Of a stretch of 64,000 nt of DNA, positions 60,254 to 64,000 are shown in pieces. The stretch covers positions 620,001 through 684,000 of the forward strand of contig NZ_FQUE01000001.1 in assembly GCF_900128995.1 (NCBI RefSeq), written 5' to 3'. Made by a program: the position numbers and the translations under genes. The notes below the pieces were generated by a model, which did not search any database, was not told the DNA's origin, and worked only from the letters and a program-made list of their open reading frames with translations. Position 1 is the stretch's first letter; every line of letters begins with the position of its first letter. The DNA is from Loktanella atrilutea (lineage in GTDB: Bacteria; Pseudomonadota; Alphaproteobacteria; Rhodobacterales; Rhodobacteraceae).

Positions 60254-63200
60254 CGCAAGGCCCGCTTGACACGGCCCCCGATGCGGATAGGTCAGCGGCC
60301 ATGGCCAAATCTCCCGATCATATCGCCGTCAGCGGCGCCCCCGAAGGTTTCGACGCCCGTCTGATCCTGAAGGAACTCGAAAGCTCCGCCCGGCCCGTCC
60401 TGCACGTGGCCCGCGACGACAAGCGACTGGCGGCGATGCAGGCGGCGCTGGCCTTCTTCGCGCCCGGCCTGCCGGTCTTCACCTTCCCGGCGTGGGACTG
60501 CCTGCCCTACGACCGGGTGTCGCCCAATGCCGACGTCTCTGCCGCGCGGATGGCGACACTGGCGGCGCTGGTGCACGGGATGCCGGACCGCTTCGTCCTG
60601 CTGACCTCGGTCAATGCCGCGACCCAGCGCGTCCCCGCCCGCGCCACGTTGAAAGAGGCCGCCTTCAGCGCCCGCGTCGGCGACAGGATCGACGAATCCG
60701 CCCTGCGGGGCTTCTTGACGCGCATGGGCTTCAGCCAGACCGCCAACGTGATGGAAGCGGGCGACTACGCCGTGCGCGGCGGCATCATCGACATCTATCC
60801 GCCGGGCCAGTCGGGGCCGATCCGCCTTGACCTCTTCGGCGACACGCTGGACGGCGCCCGCCGCTTCGATCCGGGAACGCAGCGCACGACCGAGAAGCTG
60901 AAGGAGATCGAGCTGGCGCCGGTCAGCGAGGTCATCCTCGACGAGGCGGCGATCACCCGGTTCCGGCAAAGCTACCGCATCGAGTTCGGCGCCGCCGGCA
61001 CCGACGATCCGCTCTACGAAGCGGTCAGTGCAGGCCGCAAGCACGCGGGCATCGAACACTGGCTGGGCTTCTTTCAGGACGATCTGGAGACGCTGTTCGA
61101 CTACCTGCCGCGCTGCACCGTCACGCTGGACGACCAGACCAGCCCGCAACGGCTGGCGCGGTGGGAATCGATCGCCGATCAGTACAGCACCCGGATGCAC
61201 GCCCTGACACAGAAGGGGCGGATGGACTCCGTCTACAAGCCCGCGCCACCGCAGCAACTCTACCTCGACGATGCGGCGTGGGACGCTGCCGTGGCAGACC
61301 ACCGGGTCATCCAGTTCCACCCGCTGCCGCAGGCCACCGGCCTTGGCGTGACGAACGCGGGCGGCCGGCCGGGGCGGAATTTCGCCCCGGAACGCCAGCA
61401 GGAAAACCTCAGCCTTTTCGGGGCCCTGGCGTCCCATGTAAAGGCAAGGGTGCAGGACGGGCCGGTCGTCATCGCGTCCTATTCCGAAGGTGCGCGCGAA
61501 CGTCTAACCGGCCTGATCGAGGACGAGGGGATCGGAGAGGTCATTCCCGTCAGCGACTGGTCCCGCGTCGGCAAGCGCGGCGTGCATCTTGCGGTCTGGG
61601 CGCTGGACGCAGGCTTCGAGGGGCCGGTCGAGGACGGCACGCTGACCGTCATCTCGGAACAGGACGTACTCGGCGACCGGCTGATCCGCCAGACCAAGCG
61701 CAAGCGCCGTGCCGACAACTTCCTGACAGAGGCCAACGCCCTGTCCCCCGGCGATCTGGTCGTCCACGTCGATCACGGCGTCGGCCGCTTCATCGGGCTG
61801 GAGGTCGTGACGGCGCTAGGGGCGGCGCACGAATGCCTGGCGCTGGAATACGCCGAAAGCAGCAAGCTTTACCTGCCGGTCGAGAACATCGAGCTGCTGA
61901 GCAAGTATGGCCACGAGGAAGGCCTGCTCGACAAGCTGGGCGGCGGGGCCTGGCAGGCCAAGAAGGCGCGGCTAAAGGAACGCATCCGCCAGATCGCCGA
62001 ACGCCTGATCCGCGTCGCCGCCGAACGCGCGTTGCGCAAGGCACCGGTGCTGGAGCCGATGGAAGGCATCTGGGACCAGTTCCTCGCCCGTTTCCCCTAT
62101 TCGGAAACCGACGACCAGTTGGCTGCTATCGATGACGTGCTCACGGACCTCGAAAGCGGGCAACCGATGGACCGGCTGATCTGCGGCGACGTCGGCTTCG
62201 GCAAGACCGAGGTCGCGATCCGCGCCGCCTTCGTCGCCGCCCTGTCGGGCGTGCAGGTAGCGATCATCGCACCCACGACATTGCTCGCCCGCCAGCATTA
62301 TCAAAGCTTTGCAGAGCGTTTCCGCGGATTTCCCGTCACCGTGCGCCCGCTGTCGCGCTTCGTCTCGGCCAAGGACGCGGCGGCGACTCGCGCCGGCCTG
62401 ACCGACGGCACGGTGGATATCGTCGTCGGCACCCACGCGCTGCTGGCGAAGTCGGTCAAGTTCCGCAACCTTGGCTTGCTTGTCATTGACGAGGAACAGA
62501 AATTCGGCGTCCAGCACAAGGAACGGCTGAAGGCGCTGCGCACGGACGTCCACGTTCTGACCCTGACCGCCACACCGATCCCGCGCACCCTGCAACTGTC
62601 CCTGTCCGGCGTCCGCGACCTGTCGATCATCGGCACGCCGCCCATCGACCGCCTCGCCATCCGCACCTATGTGTCGGAGTTCGACACCATCACCATCCGC
62701 GAGGCGCTGCTGCGCGAACACTATCGCGGCGGGCAAAGCTTCTTCGTCGTGCCGCGCATTTCGGATATGGACGAGATGGTCGATTGGCTGAAGCGCGAGG
62801 TGCCGGAGGTGAGCTATATCACCGCCACGGGCCAGATGGCGGCGGGCGAGCTCGATGACCGGATGAACGCCTTCTATGACGGCAAATACGACGTTCTAAT
62901 GGCGACGACGATCGTGGAATCGGGCCTCGATATCCCCACCGCCAACACGATGATCGTCTGGCGTGCCGACATGTTCGGTCTCGCGCAGCTCTACCAGATC
63001 AGGGGCCGCGTTGGTCGGTCCAAGACACGGGCCTATGCCTATCTGACGACGATGCCGCGGCAAAAGCTGACCGACACCGCGCAGAAGCGTCTTCGCGTGC
63101 TGGCGAGCCTCGACAGCCTTGGGGCAGGCTTCACGTTGGCAAGCCAGGACCTTGACATTCGCGGTGCGGGCAATCTGTTGGGCGAGGAACAATCGGGCCA

Positions 63201-63753
63201 GATGCGCGAAGTCGGCTACGAACTCTATCAACAAATGCTGGAGGACCAGATCAACGCGATCCGGTCCGGCGCGGCCAAAGGCCTGCAGGACGACGGTGAA
63301 TGGTCGCCGCAGATCAACCTCGGCGTGCCGGTGCTGATCCCCGAGGACTATGTGCCCGACCTCGACGTGCGCCTCGGCCTATACCGCCGCCTGTCGGACC
63401 TGACGACGAAGGTGGAACTGGAAGGCTTCGCCGCCGAGCTGATCGACCGCTTCGGCAAGCTGCCGCGCGAGGTGAACACGCTGCTGCTGGTCGTGCGGAT
63501 CAAGGCGATGTGCAAGAAGGCTGGCATCGGACAGCTGGACGCCGGCCCCAAGGGCGGCACGATCCGGTTCCACAACGACAAGTTCGCCAATCCGGCGGGG
63601 CTGGTGGAATTCATCGGCGACTACAGGGGGCAGGCGAAGGTCAAGGACAACAAGATCGTCGTCATGCAGGACTGGACGCGCGAACGCGACAAGATTCAGG
63701 GCGCCTTCAACATCGCCCGCGATCTGGCGGGAAAGCTGGCCGCAGCGAAATAA
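60250..63753 (+). CDS. mfd: Transcription-repair coupling factor Mfd
   Basis: Removes stalled RNA polymerase and recruits UvrA. The 1167 residues show the UvrB-like N-terminal module, the RNA polymerase-interaction domain (SPGDLVVHVDHGVGRFIGLEV), Walker A GDVGFGKT (646-653), DEEQKFGVQHKERL, TATPIPRTLQLS, the TRG motif near RGRVGRSKTRAYAYL and a C-terminal UvrA-binding domain. GTG at 60250 overlaps the upstream stop; an in-frame ATG at 60301 (MAKSPDH) is a good alternative. Confidence 0.96.
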   Translation: MTQGPLDTAPDADRSAAMAKSPDHIAVSGAPEGFDARLILKELESSARPVLHVARDDKRLAAMQAALAFFAPGLPVFTFPAWDCLPYDRVSPNADVSAARMATLAALVHGMPDRFVLLTSVNAATQRVPARATLKEAAFSARVGDRIDESALRGFLTRMGFSQTANVMEAGDYAVRGGIIDIYPPGQSGPIRLDLFGDTLDGARRFDPGTQRTTEKLKEIELAPVSEVILDEAAITRFRQSYRIEFGAAGTDDPLYEAVSAGRKHAGIEHWLGFFQDDLETLFDYLPRCTVTLDDQTSPQRLARWESIADQYSTRMHALTQKGRMDSVYKPAPPQQLYLDDAAWDAAVADHRVIQFHPLPQATGLGVTNAGGRPGRNFAPERQQENLSLFGALASHVKARVQDGPVVIASYSEGARERLTGLIEDEGIGEVIPVSDWSRVGKRGVHLAVWALDAGFEGPVEDGTLTVISEQDVLGDRLIRQTKRKRRADNFLTEANALSPGDLVVHVDHGVGRFIGLEVVTALGAAHECLALEYAESSKLYLPVENIELLSKYGHEEGLLDKLGGGAWQAKKARLKERIRQIAERLIRVAAERALRKAPVLEPMEGIWDQFLARFPYSETDDQLAAIDDVLTDLESGQPMDRLICGDVGFGKTEVAIRAAFVAALSGVQVAIIAPTTLLARQHYQSFAERFRGFPVTVRPLSRFVSAKDAAATRAGLTDGTVDIVVGTHALLAKSVKFRNLGLLVIDEEQKFGVQHKERLKALRTDVHVLTLTATPIPRTLQLSLSGVRDLSIIGTPPIDRLAIRTYVSEFDTITIREALLREHYRGGQSFFVVPRISDMDEMVDWLKREVPEVSYITATGQMAAGELDDRMNAFYDGKYDVLMATTIVESGLDIPTANTMIVWRADMFGLAQLYQIRGRVGRSKTRAYAYLTTMPRQKLTDTAQKRLRVLASLDSLGAGFTLASQDLDIRGAGNLLGEEQSGQMREVGYELYQQMLEDQINAIRSGAAKGLQDDGEWSPQINLGVPVLIPEDYVPDLDVRLGLYRRLSDLTTKVELEGFAAELIDRFGKLPREVNTLLLVVRIKAMCKKAGIGQLDAGPKGGTIRFHNDKFANPAGLVEFIGDYRGQAKVKDNKIVVMQDWTRERDKIQGAFNIARDLAGKLAAAK

Positions 63754-63756
63754 AAA

Positions 63757-63780
63757 GGGCGGCACCCTGCGGTGCCGCCC
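63757..63780. terminator. Bidirectional terminator hairpin
   Basis: GGGCGGCACC-CTGC-GGTGCCGCCC between the convergent mfd and cupredoxin genes; five A precede it, giving five T on the minus strand. Confidence 0.7.
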
Positions 63781-63804
63781 CCGTTTCGTAACGTCTGCAA
63801 CTGC

Positions 63805-64000
63805 TTACGGCGTGACGTTGATGGTGCCGATCATGCCCTGCTCTGCGTGACCGTCAGAGAAGTAGCGATAGGTGCCGGGAATGTTGAACGACTGGTCGTA
63901 GCTGCTGTTCGGCGCGATTTCGCCCGAGTCGAAGGGCGCGGCACCGGCGGGCATCAGGACGACCTTCGTCTCTGCCGGAGTGTCGGCCATGGTGCTGACG
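63805..64000 (-). CDS. Cupredoxin-like protein, C-terminal fragment with altered copper ligands
   Basis: The last 65 residues of a plastocyanin/pseudoazurin-type domain (frame open to the edge; an internal ATG lies at 63990). FDSGEIAPNSSYDQSFNIPGTYRYFSDGHAEQGMIGTINV matches the C-terminal fold, with His and Met at ligand positions. The residue three before the His, normally Cys, is Ser (codon TCT), and no second His is seen at the usual upstream position. Probably periplasmic; the signal peptide lies off the window. Confidence 0.7.
   Translation of the reverse strand, partial: VSTMADTPAETKVVLMPAGAAPFDSGEIAPNSSYDQSFNIPGTYRYFSDGHAEQGMIGTINVTP

Overview
The window is GC-rich, densely packed chromosomal DNA from an alphaproteobacterium. 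It is almost certainly a member of the Rhodobacterales (Roseobacter group). Evidence: the CtrA/SciP pair, the 918-residue gyrase A, S9 with an acidic N-terminal extension, TrmFO (rather than MnmG alone), heme A synthase, an Usg-family protein, DUF1127 paired with a MocR regulator, and the very short GC-rich 3' repeats ending in GGTATTTCCGACGAGAAG-like sequence that I associate with this group. A genus cannot be named from the sequence. I see no phage, insertion sequence, CRISPR array, rRNA operon or clear pseudogene.

Layout. 0-6.4 kb: purF fragment (left edge), an AI-2E-type exporter facing it, then the leftward cvpA-radA-pqiA-membrane protein genes and alr. 6.5-9.2 kb: ctaA and an M32 carboxypeptidase. 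9.3-12.3 kb: enoyl-CoA hydratase, PaaI-type thioesterase, DUF1127 microprotein and a divergent MocR regulator. 12.4-14.5 kb: rplM-rpsI and a DUF2189 membrane protein. 14.6-17.4 kb: polyamine-type ABC transporter (two permeases and an ATPase, no binding protein). 17.3-23.6 kb: leftward genes for a PagL-like deacylase, TetR, PPK2, a lipoprotein hydrolase, MetA, a P-loop protein and MnmA. 23.7-24.8 kb: sciP and ctrA. 25.2-29.9 kb: ligA-recG followed by a 40-residue membrane microprotein behind a LexA-type box. 30-37.2 kb: Fe-S scaffold protein, hisI, gluQ, trmFO, an outer-membrane barrel, gyrA and usg. 37.3-40.5 kb: arginase, dsbB, a YqaA-type membrane protein, a zinc metallopeptidase and tRNA-Leu(CAA).

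40.8-50.4 kb carries a NarX/NarL-type two-component pair and a rearranged type II secretion/pseudopilus cluster (K, G, J, I, F, C/N, M, L, E) in four transcriptional blocks. The cluster has no visible secretin (D), H or prepilin peptidase (O). 51.1-57.2 kb is one 2043-residue RTX-repeat protein with a C-terminal Hint domain. 57.3-64 kb: MobA-like transferase, a SYLF lipoprotein, hemB, a membrane protein translationally coupled to mfd, and a truncated cupredoxin at the right edge.

Functional themes. Housekeeping replication, repair and recombination is heavily represented (radA, ligA, recG, gyrA, mfd). There is a cell-cycle node (ctrA/sciP), and candidate CtrA boxes occur beside ctrA and at the edges of the secretion cluster. 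The most unusual items are the LexA-box microprotein after recG, the secretin-less pseudopilus cluster, the Hint-RTX giant with a 197-residue tandem super-repeat, and a family of 22-bp palindromes placed just 3' of genes.
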